Both the position numbers and the translations under genes were made by a program. Below the pieces are notes generated by a model. It was given only the letters and a program-made list of their open reading frames with translations, ran no database searches and was not told the DNA's origin. A stretch of 64,000 nt of DNA from Mesorhizobium sp. M7A.F.Ca.US.006.01.1.1. Lineage in GTDB: Bacteria; Pseudomonadota; Alphaproteobacteria; Rhizobiales; Rhizobiaceae. This document shows positions 63,353 to 64,000 of the stretch, one piece after another; position 1 is the first letter of the stretch; each line of letters starts with the position of its first letter. The DNA lies in contig NZ_RZQL01000006.1 in the NCBI RefSeq assembly GCF_003997935.1, forward strand, positions 1-64,000, read 5' to 3'.

Positions 63353-63990
63353 AAGGCCTCTTCGTTTGGCTTTGTTAACGACCCCTTTCTTGCAATTGTA
63401 GCTGACAGCAGCCTGAAAGCCCCCAGATATTCGCTGGCGCCGGTTCAGCCTACTGTCAGCTTCGATCAATAAGGCAGGAGCCTTGCCCTCATACCGGAGC
63501 TCGGCAGCCTGATGCGAATACTGCTCATTGAAGACGACGACGACCTTAGAAGTGCTGTGCACGATCATTTGGTGGCTGGTGGCCACGCGGTCGACTGGGC
63601 CGAGGGCCTGTCCGGAGCGCGCGGTCATGCAGCTGTGGCCGGCTACGACGTTATTTTGCTCGACGTTCACCTGCCGGACGGCAATGGCATCGACTATCTG
63701 CGGGAGCTGATCAAGGGGCTTGATACAACGCCGGTCATCATTCTGACAGCCCGCGATCGGATTTCGCATCGCATCGAGGGGCTCAACGCTGGCGCCGACG
63801 ACTATTTGGTCAAGCCGTTCGATCTGGGGGAACTCTCGGCACGCATCCGTGCAGTGGCACGTCGCCAAGGGCATTTTCCGGAGCCGCAATTTTCGGTTGG
63901 GACGCTTTCCATACAGGCAGCCGAGCGACGCCTCTTCCGCGACGGGCAGGAGGTCCACCTGTCTGGACGCGAATGGGCGGTGCTCGACTG
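63300..63990. repeat. Duplicated segment, copy B
   Basis: Partner of 61545-62240. The intergenic part carries the dyad GCTGACAG (63401-63408) ... CTGTCAGC (63453-63460). In copy A the right half has one mismatch. Confidence 0.88.
63401..63460. promoter_or_regulatory. Divergent control region with spaced dyad
   Basis: The inverted halves GCTGACAG and CTGTCAGC are 44 bp apart. Inside lie CCTGAAAG and GTTCAGCC, a second weaker inverted pair. It lies between the small-protein gene and the regulator gene and is kept in both copies, so it may be the regulator's own binding site. Confidence 0.4.
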
Positions 63991-64000
63991 CCTTCTACGC
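63512..64000 (+). CDS. OmpR-family response regulator, copy B (truncated by window end)
   Basis: The frame is open from the ATG at 63512 to the last base, 163 codons. The receiver is complete: IEDDDDLR, LLDVHLPDGNG with the phosphoacceptor Asp, ILTARDR and LVKPFDLGELSARIRAVARR. The winged-helix domain begins at FSVGTLSIQAAERRLFRDG and continues SGREWAVLDCLL past the window. GGA is kept where copy A has TGA. The partner kinase may follow outside. Confidence 0.9.
   Translation, partial: MRILLIEDDDDLRSAVHDHLVAGGHAVDWAEGLSGARGHAAVAGYDVILLDVHLPDGNGIDYLRELIKGLDTTPVIILTARDRISHRIEGLNAGADDYLVKPFDLGELSARIRAVARRQGHFPEPQFSVGTLSIQAAERRLFRDGQEVHLSGREWAVLDCLLR

Noticed and set aside
1-64000. CRISPR arrays, rRNA or tRNA genes
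   Set aside because: I saw no regularly spaced repeats with unique spacers, no rRNA sequence and no convincing tRNA cloverleaf; a tRNAscan/Infernal run would settle this.

Overview
The window looks like a chromosomal stretch of a nodulating alphaproteobacterium, most likely Mesorhizobium or a close relative. Reasons: high GC with alphaproteobacterial codon use; an ActS/ActR (RegB/RegA) pair with the family's typical H-box; bifunctional GlnD and the malic enzyme-phosphotransacetylase fusion; a rhizobial-type (rhc/nol/nop) type III secretion cluster; and a Ros/MucR regulator. The species assignment is inference from gene content only.

Layout. 1-3263: end of actS, then actR, nhaA and mmcB. 3282-7493: a low-GC insertion with related inverted and direct repeats at its ends, an IS1595-type transposase, a DUF3800 gene and several small orphan genes. 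7500-11956: small genes, a candidate structured RNA ending in a strong terminator, a Tat-type Arg-rich exported protein, OsmC, a CueR-like regulator, an L,D-transpeptidase lipoprotein, NIPSNAP and an NfuA-like protein. 12113-19927: core genes uspA, trpS, murJ, glnD and a family-25 glycosyltransferase, with a vapBC module wedged between trpS and murJ. 20048-29940: a copper module (CueR-type promoter, YHS-type CopA, DUF305 protein), an aldo/keto reductase, mutS, maeB and an orphan MbcA/Xre-like protein. 30228-31220: a PfkB-type adenosine kinase, the last clearly core gene.

31321-34273 is a second-copy-type one-carbon operon (truncated ArsR regulator, glyA, metK), followed by about 1 kb of debris. 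35330-56534 is the type III secretion island: nopX and rhcC1 leftward; nolB-rhcJ-nolU-rhcL-rhcN-(SctO)-rhcQRSTU rightward; nopP; a large XopP-like effector leftward; then nopC-nopA-(SctD)-rhcV-y4yS rightward. Five tts-box-like sequences sit in front of nopX, nolB, nopP, the XopP-like gene and nopC, so the cluster is probably controlled by TtsI. Neither ttsI nor the second secretin half rhcC2 is in the window.

56535-64000: a MucR/Ros homologue that has lost its zinc-binding cysteine, a cold-shock protein, decayed IS630 and IS110 transposases, a DUF418-type membrane protein, and a duplicated module (small secreted protein gene divergent from an OmpR-type response regulator). The first regulator copy has an internal stop and is followed by a broken IS481 copy and a 123-bp tandem repeat. 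The second copy is intact up to the window edge.
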